DNA of 64,000 bases. It comes from an uncultured Clostridia bacterium. Its GTDB lineage: Bacteria > Bacillota > Clostridia > Christensenellales > Borkfalkiaceae. The position numbers and the translations under genes are program-made. Within the stretch, counting starts at the first letter, position 1. Each line of letters begins with the position of its first letter. Shown piece by piece: positions 44,905-54,140 of the stretch. Location of the stretch: the NCBI GenBank assembly GCA_947627575.1, contig CANQWN010000001.1:124001-188000 (forward strand). The letters are read 5' to 3'. The notes beneath the pieces were generated by a model. It had not been told where the DNA came from. It did no database searches and saw nothing but the letters and a program-made list of their open reading frames with translations.

Positions 44905-45856
44905 CAGTCTTGCGGAAATAACTGAACAATTAAAAAAATCAAAAATTGTTGCGGTATTCTGCCATGTGCGTCCGGACGGAGACGCAATCGGCAGCGGATT
45001 GGCGCTTTGCCTTGCGCTGAAAAAGTGCGGTAAAAAGGCGTATATGTGTTGCGACGACTATGCGGAGAAAAAATTTGCCTTTCTTCCTGCAACGTCAGCC
45101 ATAAAGACAAGCCTCCCGGATTTACCGTATGATACTTTGATAAGTTTGGATTGCGCAGATATTACCAGATTGGGCATATACACATCTAAATTTTCTAAAT
45201 TTCCCGGTACAACCGTAAATATCGATCACCACGTATCCAACAACGGTTTTGCAAAATACAATTATGTGGTGGAATGTCCCGCAAGCTGTGAGATTGTGTA
45301 CGATTTGTTTATTGCGGCTGGATTTGAAATAGACCCCGAAATAGCAAATTTGCTTATGTTGGGGCTTATCACCGACAGCGGTAATTTTACCCATCTCGAC
45401 GTAACACCCAAAACGTATTCGGTTGCGGCGGCATTGCGTGAAAAGGGCGCCGATCCCAACCTTATCAACTACAATATGTATACCCGTCAATCGCCCGAAA
45501 GGGCTGTTTTGTACGGCAGGGTTATGAACGGTTTACGCTTTGCGCTTGATAAAAAGTTTGCATATATATTGATATTTAAAGAGGATTTAAAGCAAACGGG
45601 CGCGGATAAAAGCGTGACGGAAGGGTTTGTGGATTTCCCTTTGAGCATAGACGGCGTTGAAGTTGCCGCCTCTTTGATGGAAGTAAAAAACGAGACGTTT
45701 AAAGTTTCCTTGAGAAGTAAAGGCAAAGTGAACGTAAATACGATAGCCGTTTCATACGGCGGCGGCGGGCACGTGCTTGCAAGCGGGTTTATGGCTTTCG
45801 GACCTTTGGAAGAGGTTCTCGATAAATTGACTTATACGGTATCGCAGTATATATGA
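44894..45856 (+). CDS. nrnA: NrnA-type DHH nanoRNase/pAp phosphatase
   Basis: 320 residues from ATG 44894. DHH domain motifs HVRPDGDAIGSG, DCAD, NIDHHVSN, and TDSGNFTH for the metal site; DHHA1 domain with SYGGGGHVLASG. The Bacillus homologue degrades 2-5-nt RNA and dephosphorylates pAp. Position between rbfA and truB is conserved in Bacillota. The stop overlaps the truB ATG. Confidence 0.94.
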   Translation: MTNNSLAEITEQLKKSKIVAVFCHVRPDGDAIGSGLALCLALKKCGKKAYMCCDDYAEKKFAFLPATSAIKTSLPDLPYDTLISLDCADITRLGIYTSKFSKFPGTTVNIDHHVSNNGFAKYNYVVECPASCEIVYDLFIAAGFEIDPEIANLLMLGLITDSGNFTHLDVTPKTYSVAAALREKGADPNLINYNMYTRQSPERAVLYGRVMNGLRFALDKKFAYILIFKEDLKQTGADKSVTEGFVDFPLSIDGVEVAASLMEVKNETFKVSLRSKGKVNVNTIAVSYGGGGHVLASGFMAFGPLEEVLDKLTYTVSQYI

Positions 45857-46701
45857 CCGGGTTTATAAATATCAACAAATCCGTAGGGGTAAGTTCGGCA
45901 AAGGTTGTAGCTGCGGTTAAAAGGCTTACGGGCTGTCCGTGCGGGCATATGGGAACGTTGGACCCGTTGGCAAGCGGCGTTCTGCCCGTGGCGATAGGAA
46001 ACGCAACGCGCCTTTTCGAATATTTTTTACAAAAGAAAAAAGTTTACGTTGCAACGTTCAGGTTCGGAATTGAAACCGATACGCTGGATACCGAAGGCGA
46101 AGTGATTAAAAGCGGCGGAAGAATCCCTTCGGAGGAAGAAATTTTATCCGTTTTGCCGTCCTTATGCGGCGAAATATTGCAAACGCCGCCCAATTACAGC
46201 GCTAAAAACATAAACGGCGTAAAGGGGTATGTCCTTGCCCGCCGCGGCGTAGAATTTACCATTCCGCCGAAGAAAGTTTGCATCGACGGCATCAAACTTT
46301 TGGGAAAAGTTTCGGACGACGGCTATTCGTTTGAAATCGCCTGCGGCGCCGGCACTTATATACGTGCCATTGCAAGGGATATGGGCAAAGCGCTGTCAAC
46401 TTGCGCCGTAATGAGCGCGCTTAAACGCACGGTAAGCGGAGTTTTCCGCATAGAAGATTCGGTTAAGTGCGAAGAACTTACCGCGGAAAATATTTACGGG
46501 CACGTTATTCCCACGGATGAGGTATTGCAGTTGCCGTCCGTATATTGCTCGCCGTCAGAGGATAAAAAACTTTTCAACGGTTTAAGCGTACGTACCGAGA
46601 AAGCAGACGGCACGTATAAAATATATAATTCCGCAGGCGCATTTTACGGGCTTGCGGAGGTTGAAAATTCAATCTTGAAGGTCAGGACAAAGTTATGTTA
46701 G
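45853..46701 (+). CDS. truB: tRNA pseudouridine-55 synthase TruB
   Basis: 282 residues. GHMGTLDPLASGVLP carries the catalytic Asp37; NYSAKNINGVKGYVLARRG and CGAGTYIRAIARDMG complete the active site. It makes pseudouridine at position 55 of the tRNA T loop. Notably the tRNA-Gly gene in this window has C at position 55. ATGA overlap with nrnA; overlaps ribF by 7 bases. Confidence 0.96.
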   Translation: MTGFININKSVGVSSAKVVAAVKRLTGCPCGHMGTLDPLASGVLPVAIGNATRLFEYFLQKKKVYVATFRFGIETDTLDTEGEVIKSGGRIPSEEEILSVLPSLCGEILQTPPNYSAKNINGVKGYVLARRGVEFTIPPKKVCIDGIKLLGKVSDDGYSFEIACGAGTYIRAIARDMGKALSTCAVMSALKRTVSGVFRIEDSVKCEELTAENIYGHVIPTDEVLQLPSVYCSPSEDKKLFNGLSVRTEKADGTYKIYNSAGAFYGLAEVENSILKVRTKLC

Positions 46702-47588
46702 AAATCGTCAAGTACAATGAAGATGAATACGGCTATCCCGCGCTTCTTGTTTTGGGGTGTTTCGACGCGTTGCACGTCGGGCATCTCGAATTACTTAAAA
46801 AGGCGAAACTTCAGGCTAAAATAAACGGGCTTGATTTGGGCGTTACCGTATTTGTAAACGGTAAGGGCGGCAGGCAGGTCTATACGTTTGAGGAGCGTAT
46901 TAAAATTCTCGAACAGCTGAATGTAAAATTTGTTCTCGCGATAGATTATACGGACGAATTCAAAAAGACAGCTCCCCTCGATTTTCTTGCAAGCGTAGAA
47001 AACAAAGTTAATGTCAAAGCGTATATGAGCGGAAAAGATTTCCGTTTCGGCGCGGGTGCAAAAGGCAAGTCGTCCACGCTTAAAAGTTATGCGGAGGACG
47101 AGGACAACGGCGTTTGGTATATGCCCGTGAAAGACGTTATGGCGGGGGAAGAAAAAATAAGTACAAGCCTTATCAAAACCTGCCTCGCTAACGGTGAAAT
47201 AAGCAAAGCCAACCGGCTGTTGGGAAGAAATTATTCCGTCAGCGGCGAAGTTGTAAAAGGGGCGGGAAGAGGCGCCGGTTTGGGTTTCCCTACCGTAAAT
47301 ATAGTCTATCCCGCGGATAAAGCGGAAATAAAATACGGCGTATATAAGGTTGCATGCACCATAGACGATTCCGATTTTACGGGTATTGCCAATTACGGCA
47401 CGCAACCTACTTTCGGCGACGAAAACGTGGCTTTGGAAGTACATATCGATAAGTTCGAAGGTTCGCTTTACGGCGAAAAACTTACTATCGAATTTGTTGA
47501 TTATATACGCGATATACAAAAATTCGATTCACCCGAAGAACTTTCCGCGCAACTTGAAAAAGATATCCGTACAATACGCGGAAATTAA
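46695..47588 (+). CDS. ribF: bifunctional riboflavin kinase/FAD synthetase RibF
   Basis: 297 residues. N-terminal nucleotidyltransferase domain (about 1-170; VLGCFDALHVGHLELL is the HxGH site) and C-terminal riboflavin kinase (about 180-297; GAGRGAGLGFPTVNI with the Thr-Asn metal/ATP site). It converts riboflavin to FMN and FAD. Last gene of the rimP-to-ribF block. Confidence 0.94.
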   Translation: MLEIVKYNEDEYGYPALLVLGCFDALHVGHLELLKKAKLQAKINGLDLGVTVFVNGKGGRQVYTFEERIKILEQLNVKFVLAIDYTDEFKKTAPLDFLASVENKVNVKAYMSGKDFRFGAGAKGKSSTLKSYAEDEDNGVWYMPVKDVMAGEEKISTSLIKTCLANGEISKANRLLGRNYSVSGEVVKGAGRGAGLGFPTVNIVYPADKAEIKYGVYKVACTIDDSDFTGIANYGTQPTFGDENVALEVHIDKFEGSLYGEKLTIEFVDYIRDIQKFDSPEELSAQLEKDIRTIRGN

Positions 47589-47596
47589 GGTGCCAG

Positions 47597-48442
47597 ATGA
47601 TAAAATTCGGACCAAGCGGCAACGGCGACAGCTTTTATGCCGCGGGCTATAAACATACCGGGCAAGCCGCGGCGTACTGCAAATCCCTCGGGCTTAACTG
47701 CTATGAATATTCTTTCGGCAGGGGCATTTTGCTTTCGGAAAGCAAAGCCATAGAGATAGGGGAGGCGTTCAAGCAGTGCGGCGTTGAAATAAGCGTACAT
47801 GCGCCTTATTTTATAAATTTTGCAAATCCCGACGACGAAGCGGCGGCAAAATCCTATAACTATGTTTTAAACAGCGCAAAATATTTAAAGTTGTTGGGCG
47901 GCAACAGGTTGGTGTTCCATCCGGCTGCCCAAGGCAAAGCCGAACGGGACAAAGCCGTAGAGCTTACCGAAGAACGGTTGAAAATACTGCGCGATTATAT
48001 CTATCTCAACTGTTTGGACGATATTAAATTCTGTCCCGAAACGATGGGTAAGCATGCGCAGATAGGAACGTTGGAAGAAATCGCCCGTTTCTGCAAAATA
48101 GATAAAATATATACGCCGGCAATTGATTTCGGGCATATAAACGCCAGAGAGGGCGGAAGTTTAAAGGACGAAAACGATTATAAAATCCGCCTTGATTATC
48201 TCATTTCAGAGTTGGGATATGAAAGGATCAGGGATGTGCATATCCATTTTTCAAAAATAATGTACGGCGGCAAAGGCGAAATAAAGCATCTGACTTTTGA
48301 GGACGACGTTTACGGTCCGGAATTTCCGCCTCTCGCAAGGGTTATAAAGCAACTTGATTTACAGCCGTATATTATAAGCGAATCTTCCGGAACGCAGGCG
48401 GAGGACGCTTTGACAATGAAACGTATATACGATAGTGTTTGA
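47597..48442 (+). CDS. nfo: endonuclease IV-family AP endonuclease
   Basis: 281 residues, xylose-isomerase-like TIM barrel. Candidate zinc ligands lie in SVHAPYFINFA, RLVFHPAAQG, KFCPETMGK, PAIDFGHINA, DVHIHFSK and ISESSG, as in Nfo. The enzyme cuts DNA 5' of abasic sites in base-excision repair. It starts 8 bases after ribF (AAGGTG ribosome site), so it may share that transcript. The sequence is a divergent member; another sugar-phosphate TIM-barrel activity is less likely. Confidence 0.85.
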   Translation: MIKFGPSGNGDSFYAAGYKHTGQAAAYCKSLGLNCYEYSFGRGILLSESKAIEIGEAFKQCGVEISVHAPYFINFANPDDEAAAKSYNYVLNSAKYLKLLGGNRLVFHPAAQGKAERDKAVELTEERLKILRDYIYLNCLDDIKFCPETMGKHAQIGTLEEIARFCKIDKIYTPAIDFGHINAREGGSLKDENDYKIRLDYLISELGYERIRDVHIHFSKIMYGGKGEIKHLTFEDDVYGPEFPPLARVIKQLDLQPYIISESSGTQAEDALTMKRIYDSV

Positions 48443-48467
48443 CATATAAAATTTTTTTTGCTACAAT
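48439..48467 (+). promoter_or_regulatory. promoter of the aminopeptidase/efp/dtd operon
   Basis: TTGACA (48439-48444) overlapping the nfo stop, 17-base spacer, TACAAT (48462-48467). Start near 48474. Confidence 0.8.
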
Positions 48468-48486
48468 AAACGAGGGACTTGATGAT

Positions 48487-49536
48487 ATGAGCAACACTAA
48501 TGCGGAAAAAATTTACAAACTTGTCGGCGCCGAAGCGGTTCTTACGTCTTCGCCCGACTTGCGCCAATATCTTACGGGAATGTCAACTTCATTCGGTTAT
48601 GTGGTGACAGACTGTGAGGGAACTACTTTCTATACCGATCCGCGTTATATCGAAGGGGCAAAAAATTTTCTTAAAGATTCCGATATAACCGTCAAATTGT
48701 ATGAAGGCAAGTTAGACGATATTTTAAAAGGGTATAAGCAGGTGGCGATACCCATAGGCAGAACGCTTTATAACGATTATGCCCGCCTTAAAGCCACTAA
48801 AGTTGAAATTGTAGACAGCTTGCCCGCGTTTACTTCTGCAATGTCCGTAAAAGAGGACTATGAACTTGACAATATACGCGAGGCATGTAAAATAGCGGAC
48901 GTATCGTTTCTTGAATTGCTTCCGAAGGTAAAGGAGGGAATATCGGAAAACGATTTTGCCGCAGAACTTGAATACCTTATGCGCGTAAACGGCGCAAGCG
49001 GCACAAGTTTTGAAACCATAGCCGCGTTCGGGGAAAATTCAAGCGTACCCCACCACGAAACGGGTATGCGTAAATTGAAGTACGGCGACGTTGTGCTTGT
49101 GGATTTCGGCTGTAAATACGGCGGATATTGTTCCGATTGTACGCGCACGTTCCTTTTCGGCGACGACGGCAAACACGCGGACTTCAAAAAGACATACAAG
49201 CAGGTGCTTGAAGCGCATATGCTTGTGAAGGATGAACTTTACAGCGGCATAAGCGGACGGGCGGCTGACGGAATAGCGCGGAACAAGTTGGCGCAAAACG
49301 GGCTGGATAAGTATTTTTCGCATACGTTGGGGCACGGGATAGGCATAAACGTGCACGAATATCCCATTTTATCGCCTTACAGCACGGATACTTTGAAGGA
49401 CAGAATGGTATTTTCTGACGAGCCCGGCGTATATATCGAAGGCGAATACGGAATAAGGATAGAGGACACCATTGCGCTTATCGAAGGCAAGGTTGAAAGT
49501 ATGACCGATTCCGATAAAAAACTTACAATTTTATAA
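48487..49536 (+). CDS. M24 aminopeptidase P (Xaa-Pro aminopeptidase)
   Basis: 349 residues from ATG 48487 (GAGGGA upstream). A creatinase-like N-terminal domain (1-125) and the pita-bread metalloprotease domain with ligands in [16 protein letters not shown] (two Asp), [15 protein letters not shown] (His), DEPGVYIEG (Glu) and IRIEDT (Glu). It removes N-terminal residues before proline. Placement directly before efp, the factor that helps ribosomes with polyproline, is conserved in Bacillota. Confidence 0.94.
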   Translation: MSNTNAEKIYKLVGAEAVLTSSPDLRQYLTGMSTSFGYVVTDCEGTTFYTDPRYIEGAKNFLKDSDITVKLYEGKLDDILKGYKQVAIPIGRTLYNDYARLKATKVEIVDSLPAFTSAMSVKEDYELDNIREACKIADVSFLELLPKVKEGISENDFAAELEYLMRVNGASGTSFETIAAFGENSSVPHHETGMRKLKYGDVVLVDFGCKYGGYCSDCTRTFLFGDDGKHADFKKTYKQVLEAHMLVKDELYSGISGRAADGIARNKLAQNGLDKYFSHTLGHGIGINVHEYPILSPYSTDTLKDRMVFSDEPGVYIEGEYGIRIEDTIALIEGKVESMTDSDKKLTIL

Positions 49537-49564
49537 TTCGGCAATAATCAAGGAGAGAAAAAAT

Positions 49565-50140
49565 ATGGCACAGATTTTAGCAGGCGACATCAGAAAAGGC
49601 GTTACTTTCGAGTATAACGGCAAAGGCGTATACACCGTAACGGAGTTCCAGCACGTAAAACCCGGCAAGGGCGCGGCGTTTGTAAGGGCAACTTTGAAAA
49701 ACGTGGTTACGGGGCAGGTTCTTTCCGATATAACGTTCAACCCTACGGCGAAGCTCGAAACCGCACAGGTTGAAACAAAGAAGATGAACTATTCCTATAC
49801 GGACGGCGAATTCTATTATTTCATGGACCCCGACAGCTTTGAGATGATTACTCTCAATCTCGACCAGGTGGAAGACGCCTTAAAGTACATCAAAGAAAAC
49901 GATTCTGTTACAATCAAATTCCTTAAAGGCACGGCGTTTTCCGTTGAACCCGAAAACTTTGTAGAGCTGAAAATTATAGAATGTGAACCGGGCGTTAAGG
50001 GCAATACCGCTACAAACGCGCTTAAAAACGCAAAGGTTGAAACAGGCGCCACCATTCAGGTTCCTATGTTTGTTGAAGAAGGGGAAGTAATCCGTATAGA
50101 TACGCGTACCGGCGAGTATATGTCGAGGGTAGGCAAATAA
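49565..50140 (+). CDS. efp: translation elongation factor P
   Basis: 191 residues. KOW-like N-terminal domain with KPGKGAAFV, whose second Lys is the residue that reaches the peptidyl-transferase centre, then two OB domains ending [10 protein letters not shown]. Relieves stalling at consecutive prolines. AAGGAGAG lies 7 bases before ATG 49565. Confidence 0.97.
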   Translation: MAQILAGDIRKGVTFEYNGKGVYTVTEFQHVKPGKGAAFVRATLKNVVTGQVLSDITFNPTAKLETAQVETKKMNYSYTDGEFYYFMDPDSFEMITLNLDQVEDALKYIKENDSVTIKFLKGTAFSVEPENFVELKIIECEPGVKGNTATNALKNAKVETGATIQVPMFVEEGEVIRIDTRTGEYMSRVGK

Positions 50141-50144
50141 TCGG

Positions 50145-50582
50145 ATGAAAGCCGTAATTCAGCGCGTACGGCAAACCTCGCTTTCGGTTGACGGTAAACT
50201 TATATCCGAAATTCCTTTCGGGCTTGCCGTCTATCTCGGCGTAAAAGTAGGCGACGATGAAAGCAAAGCGGCGGCAATCGCAAAAAAAATCAGCGGATTG
50301 CGCATCTTCGAAGACGGCAACGGTAAAATGAATCTCTCCGTAACCGACGTCGGAGGGGAGATTTTGTTGATTTCGCAGTTTACCCTGTACGGCGATTGTT
50401 CGCACGGTAACCGCCCGGGATTTACCGACGCGGAACGTCCCGAAGCGGCAAACAGACTATATGAAAAAACCGCCGAATATCTGCGCGGCTACGGAATAAC
50501 CGTAAAATGCGGCGTGTTTGGCGCGGATATGAAAATCAGCCAGTTTAACGACGGACCTGTGACTATAATTTATGAAGTATAA
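50145..50582 (+). CDS. dtd: D-aminoacyl-tRNA deacylase
   Basis: 145 residues, normal length. Removes D-amino acids (and glycine mischarged on tRNA-Ala) from tRNA. VRQTSLSVDGKLI, LLISQFTLYGD with the catalytic Thr, and FNDGPVTIIYEV are the conserved motifs. Starts four bases after efp. Confidence 0.96.
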   Translation: MKAVIQRVRQTSLSVDGKLISEIPFGLAVYLGVKVGDDESKAAAIAKKISGLRIFEDGNGKMNLSVTDVGGEILLISQFTLYGDCSHGNRPGFTDAERPEAANRLYEKTAEYLRGYGITVKCGVFGADMKISQFNDGPVTIIYEV

Positions 50583-50623
50583 TGGGGCGGAAACGCCCCG
50601 TTTGCATATAATAACGGTGATAT

Positions 50624-51193
50624 ATGCACGTCATCAAACATTTTTTAACAATAACGCGCCACAGACATGCGGTAATGCGCAATTGCTTTAAAACGGGACT
50701 TATATGGCAGGGGCTTATCCACGACCTCTCCAAATATTCACCGTCGGAATTTTGGCCGGGCGCAAAATATTATCAGGGTAACAGAAGTCCACAAGCGCGC
50801 GAAAGGGAAATTTTCGGTTATTCCGCCGCGTGGTTGCACCATAAGGGGAGGAATAAACACCATTTCGAATATTGGGTGGATTCTTCCGCAAGCAGTCCCG
50901 TATACGTGGAAATGCCCGCAAAATATTTTGCCGAAATGGTGTGCGACAGGGTTGCGGCAAGTAAAATATACCTCAAAGACAAATATACAAACGCGTCTCC
51001 GCTGGCTTACTTCGAAAACAGTACGGATAAGAGCGGTATGAATGTTAAAACGTGCAACCTGTTGAGGTTTTACCTTGAAATGTTGCGGGATAAAGGGGAA
51101 AAATATATGTTCCGCCAACTTAAAATGTTTGTAAAAAAATCCAAAAAAGAGGATAAGATAGCAAAGAAAGCCGATAAAAAATCAAAAAAATAG
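50624..51193 (+). CDS. DUF5662 family protein
   Basis: 189 residues. RHRHAVMRNCF, GLIWQGLIHDLSKYS, AAWLHHKGRNKHHFEYW and EMVCDRVAAS resemble DUF5662. The spaced His and His-Asp residues suggest an HD-type metal site, though this is inference. The C-terminus is a Lys-rich tail. Starts 41 bases after dtd with GGTGAT upstream; it is the last gene before a bidirectional terminator. Confidence 0.8.
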   Translation: MHVIKHFLTITRHRHAVMRNCFKTGLIWQGLIHDLSKYSPSEFWPGAKYYQGNRSPQAREREIFGYSAAWLHHKGRNKHHFEYWVDSSASSPVYVEMPAKYFAEMVCDRVAASKIYLKDKYTNASPLAYFENSTDKSGMNVKTCNLLRFYLEMLRDKGEKYMFRQLKMFVKKSKKEDKIAKKADKKSKK

Positions 51194-51230
51194 GGGATTG
51201 CGGTTAAAACCGCAATCCCATTATTTTGTC
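51190..51230. terminator. bidirectional terminator
   Basis: Perfect 12-bp stem GGGATTGCGGTT / AACCGCAATCCC (51194-51205, 51208-51219) with T-rich tails on both strands, between convergent genes. Confidence 0.85.
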
Positions 51231-52462
51231 CTTGCAATTTTCACGTTGTCTTTTTCTCTGCTGCGCAGTTCTTTCACGGGGTGCTCGCTGTCCTGATATC
51301 TGAAATCTTTTCCCAACCTTTCTATTGCCTTTTCTATAACGAGGTGGGAGGGGTTCTTTTCCGGTTCGCCTGACATAAATTTCTGATAATCGAAATATCT
51401 GTGCCCGTCCGGTAATTTTTTTATATCCTTATAGTCCATATTGTCCGCCGTAAGCGTTATGGTGTTTTGCAAAACTTTTCTTATATAGTCCTTATTTGAG
51501 CCTAACTTTAAAAGTTTGGGAAATTCTCCGTTCCCGCAAACTTCTTCAAAGGACTTTTTTTCGTATTTTTTAAGCAACTTTGCCGCTGTTTTCAGGTGCG
51601 AAACTTCCATTTTAAAGTGTTCGTTCCATATTTTTTTGATATTTTCTTCGCTTTCGTCCTGAACGGCGGAATAGTACAGCCAACATTCGCAGTATTCGTG
51701 CATAACCCATTGTTCAAGCCACGTCATTGTGGGATCTTTCAAACTTTCGTACTGCGTTACGTGCGCTTCCTCGATCATAGCGATTTCGGCATAAAGTTTT
51801 CTGCCTAAATCGTTTTTGTACCATTGGGCTATATTCATATAATAATTCATAGTCTGCTGTTCTGCCGCCGTAATTGTGCTTGCAACAAGTTTGCTGTATA
51901 AATCGGCTTTTTCCGCATTCATATGTTGTTTAAGGTCGTCTACGGGATAGCGGTGTTCCGCAACCGTGGGTCTGCCCGGCATAATTTCGGTATATTTTCC
52001 GACGAGAATGTCCGCGTCTATATTCTTGTCCGTTTTGAGGAGGTTGGCATAGCGGTATAAGTGGTCGAAATCTTCAAGCAAAGCGAAGTCTAACGCCTTT
52101 CTGCTGTTTTCGTCCTTTTCGTTCCGCGCAAGGCAGGCGGTAAGGTCTACGGCAAGCTGTTCGTAGCCTATAGTCGTTTCAAGTATGCTTTCGTTTATCG
52201 GCTTTAAACAGCTTATGCGTTTTTGTTGCTGCTGTTCCTGTCGCCTTACAACGGCAAGCGTTTCCAAAATTTCGGGCACATCGCAATGGCGGGCAAAGTT
52301 ATGCATAAACCATTGCGATTCAAATTCCGTGCCGTTCATAAGGATAACGCGCGTTTTGGTATAGGGGGAAACTTTATCCTTATTATAGCTTTTCGGATAC
52401 ATCTTTTTCAGCGGTAAAAAATTGTTGTGCAGGTTTTTGCTTTTTTCTTTTATGGGATTCAT
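51221..52462 (-). CDS. ferritin-like helical protein, function unknown
   Basis: 413 residues from the ATG complementary to 52460-52462, with a strong GGAGG ribosome site. Two helical blocks carry acidic/His patterns of ferritin-like bundles: TTIGYEQLAVDL with LLEDFDHLYRY (about 95-145), and AEIAMIEEAHVTQYESL, HEYCECWLYYSAV, NEHFKMEVSHLKTAAKLL (about 220-310). The second block looks like a complete diiron site. The N-terminus is Lys-rich and the last 80 residues polar. No known family name comes to mind. Related architectures handle iron, manganese or oxygen stress, but no function is claimed. Divergent from the tRNA-Gly gene. Confidence 0.75.
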   Translation of the reverse strand: MNPIKEKSKNLHNNFLPLKKMYPKSYNKDKVSPYTKTRVILMNGTEFESQWFMHNFARHCDVPEILETLAVVRRQEQQQQKRISCLKPINESILETTIGYEQLAVDLTACLARNEKDENSRKALDFALLEDFDHLYRYANLLKTDKNIDADILVGKYTEIMPGRPTVAEHRYPVDDLKQHMNAEKADLYSKLVASTITAAEQQTMNYYMNIAQWYKNDLGRKLYAEIAMIEEAHVTQYESLKDPTMTWLEQWVMHEYCECWLYYSAVQDESEENIKKIWNEHFKMEVSHLKTAAKLLKKYEKKSFEEVCGNGEFPKLLKLGSNKDYIRKVLQNTITLTADNMDYKDIKKLPDGHRYFDYQKFMSGEPEKNPSHLVIEKAIERLGKDFRYQDSEHPVKELRSREKDNVKIARTK

Positions 52463-52580
52463 ATAGGCCTCCGATTATGTTTTTTCCGTTATAAGCGTTT
52501 TTTAATCAGAAATTTATATTTTTTCGTTAATATTGCTTTTCTTTTTTCGGTATTTATGTTATATTTAGTGTAGTCGATAT

Positions 52581-52655
52581 GCAGGCGTCGCCTATCGGTA
52601 TGGCGTCAGCTTCCCAAGCTGATTTGGGCGGGTCCGACTCCCGTCGCCTGCTCCA
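52581..52655 (+). tRNA. tRNA-Gly, anticodon CCC
   Basis: Complete cloverleaf including encoded CCA: acceptor GCAGGCG/CGCCTGC, D stem GCC/GGC, anticodon stem TCAGC/GCTGA with loop TTCCCAA, T stem GCGGG/CCCGT. The T loop is TCCGACT: position 55, nearly always T (pseudouridine), is C. Acceptor discriminator is T. Confidence 0.92.
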
Positions 52656-52657
52656 AC

Positions 52658-52682
52658 CCGCTCCTTTATGGGGCGGTTTTAA
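52658..52682 (+). terminator. terminator after tRNA-Gly
   Basis: CCGCTCC / GGGGCGG stem (one G-T pair) with loop TTTAT and four T. It precedes the hydrolase gene, whose own promoter I cannot identify. Confidence 0.7.
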
Positions 52683-52700
52683 TTAATAAGAGGTGTTGCG

Positions 52701-53681
52701 ATGGATAACTTAAACGATGAAAAATGGGATAAGGTTTTCCCCGAAAGCAAAAAGACGAAGCACGTTAAAGCAACTTTTCATAACAGATACGGCATAACGC
52801 TTGTCGGCGATTTGTATTCGCCTTTGTCGGCAAGCGCAAAACTTCCCGCAATTGCCGTATGCGGACCTTTCGGCGCCGTAAAGGAACAATCGTCAGGGTT
52901 GTACGCCCAAACGCTTGCGGAGAGAGGGTTTATAACTTTGGCTTTCGATCCGTCGTATACCGGCGAAAGCGGCGGGCAGCCGAGATATGTGGCTTCACCC
53001 GATATCAACACGGAAGATTTCTGCGCGGCAGTGGACTATCTGTCTTGCAGGGATGACGTGGACGGCGATAAGATAGGTATTTTGGGTATCTGCGGTTGGG
53101 GCGGAATGGCTTTGAACGCCGCGGCTATGGATACGCGCATAAAGGCTACGGTAACTTCCACGATGTACGATATGTCGCGCGTGAACGCAAACGGCTATTT
53201 TGACGCGGGGAATAGCGAGCAAGCCCGCTATGAATTGAAAAAATCGTTGAACGCGCAACGCACAGCCGACTATAAGAACGGCAATTACGCATTGGCGGGA
53301 GGGGTGGTTGATCCCTTGCCCGCAGACGCGCCGTTCTTTGTAAAAGATTATTACGATTATTATAAAACCGCGCGCGGTTATCATCCCCGTTCGCTTAATT
53401 CCAACGGAGGGTGGAACGTTACTTCGGCGCTGTCCTTTATAAATATGCCCATACTTTGTTACAGCAACGAAATTCGCAGCGCGGTGCTTATAATTCACGG
53501 CGATAAAGCCCATTCTTGCTACTTCTCGCAGGACGCGTATAAAAAATTGAAAGGCGACAATAAGCGCCTTTTGATTATACCCGGCGCCGTGCACACCGAT
53601 TTGTACGACAATACGGATATAATTCCATTCGGCGAAATAGTTGAGTTTTACAATAAGTATTTTAATGAAGCGGATAATTAA
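52701..53681 (+). CDS. alpha/beta hydrolase with Cys at the nucleophile elbow (YcjY/DLH-like)
   Basis: 326 residues. Alpha/beta hydrolase fold: FDPSYTGESGG oxyanion region, nucleophile elbow GICGWGGMAL with Cys131 in place of Ser, and a late His in GAVHTDLYDN; an Asp is available in IHGDKAHS. Cys nucleophiles are found in dienelactone hydrolases and in YcjY-like proteins. Substrate unknown. GAGGTG precedes ATG 52701. It follows the tRNA-Gly terminator by about 20 bases. Confidence 0.88.
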   Translation: MDNLNDEKWDKVFPESKKTKHVKATFHNRYGITLVGDLYSPLSASAKLPAIAVCGPFGAVKEQSSGLYAQTLAERGFITLAFDPSYTGESGGQPRYVASPDINTEDFCAAVDYLSCRDDVDGDKIGILGICGWGGMALNAAAMDTRIKATVTSTMYDMSRVNANGYFDAGNSEQARYELKKSLNAQRTADYKNGNYALAGGVVDPLPADAPFFVKDYYDYYKTARGYHPRSLNSNGGWNVTSALSFINMPILCYSNEIRSAVLIIHGDKAHSCYFSQDAYKKLKGDNKRLLIIPGAVHTDLYDNTDIIPFGEIVEFYNKYFNEADN

Positions 53682-53764
53682 GCGCTTCGTAAGTTTTGCT
53701 TTTGCCGTAACGCCGTTATGGCGGAGGCGGCGTAACTTAAACGCTTACGCCGGATAAAAAATAA

Positions 53765-53795
53765 AAAGGCTCTGTTTTTACAGAGCCTTTATTAA
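53765..53795. terminator. terminator after the alpha/beta hydrolase
   Basis: Perfect 11-bp stem AAAGGCTCTGT / ACAGAGCCTTT with TTTT loop. T tract weak on the plus strand, strong on the minus strand. Confidence 0.75.
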
Positions 53796-53813
53796 TGCGT
53801 TTCAGATATATTT

Positions 53814-53848
53814 ATAAAAAAACAGCCCGTTCGCACAGAATGGGCTGT
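53814..53848 (-). terminator. terminator of tRNA-Thr
   Basis: On the minus strand ACAGCCC...GGGCTGT stem (53822-53848, with additional inner pairs) followed by seven T, four bases past the tRNA 3' end. Confidence 0.8.
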
Positions 53849-53851
53849 AAA

Positions 53852-53927
<76 letters not shown>

Positions 53928-54105
53928 ATATAAAAACATATATACGTAAATTCAACTTACTGAATTATTATATTTTAAATAGCCGCTATTGTCAATTCAT
54001 TTTAGCAAGTTTTACGCTAAAAATTTGTTTAATTGCCGCCGCCGTGTAATAAGTGTAGGCAGTGGGCAGATATGTCGCATTATGTCGATATAGCGCAATA
54101 TTTGC
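53928..54105. other. AT-rich intergenic stretch, nothing recognised
   Basis: From the tRNA-Thr 5' end to the next promoter no convincing reading frame, terminator or repeat is seen. The tRNA-Thr promoter must lie in the right-hand part on the minus strand, but I cannot pin its boxes down. Confidence 0.4.
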
Positions 54106-54134
54106 TTGACACGCGTTTTATTTATAAATATAAT
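54106..54134 (+). promoter_or_regulatory. full-consensus promoter of the zinc-ribbon gene
   Basis: TTGACA (54106-54111), 17-base spacer, TATAAT (54129-54134). Transcript start near 54141, giving a 131-base leader. Confidence 0.85.
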
Positions 54135-54140
54135 TTTATT

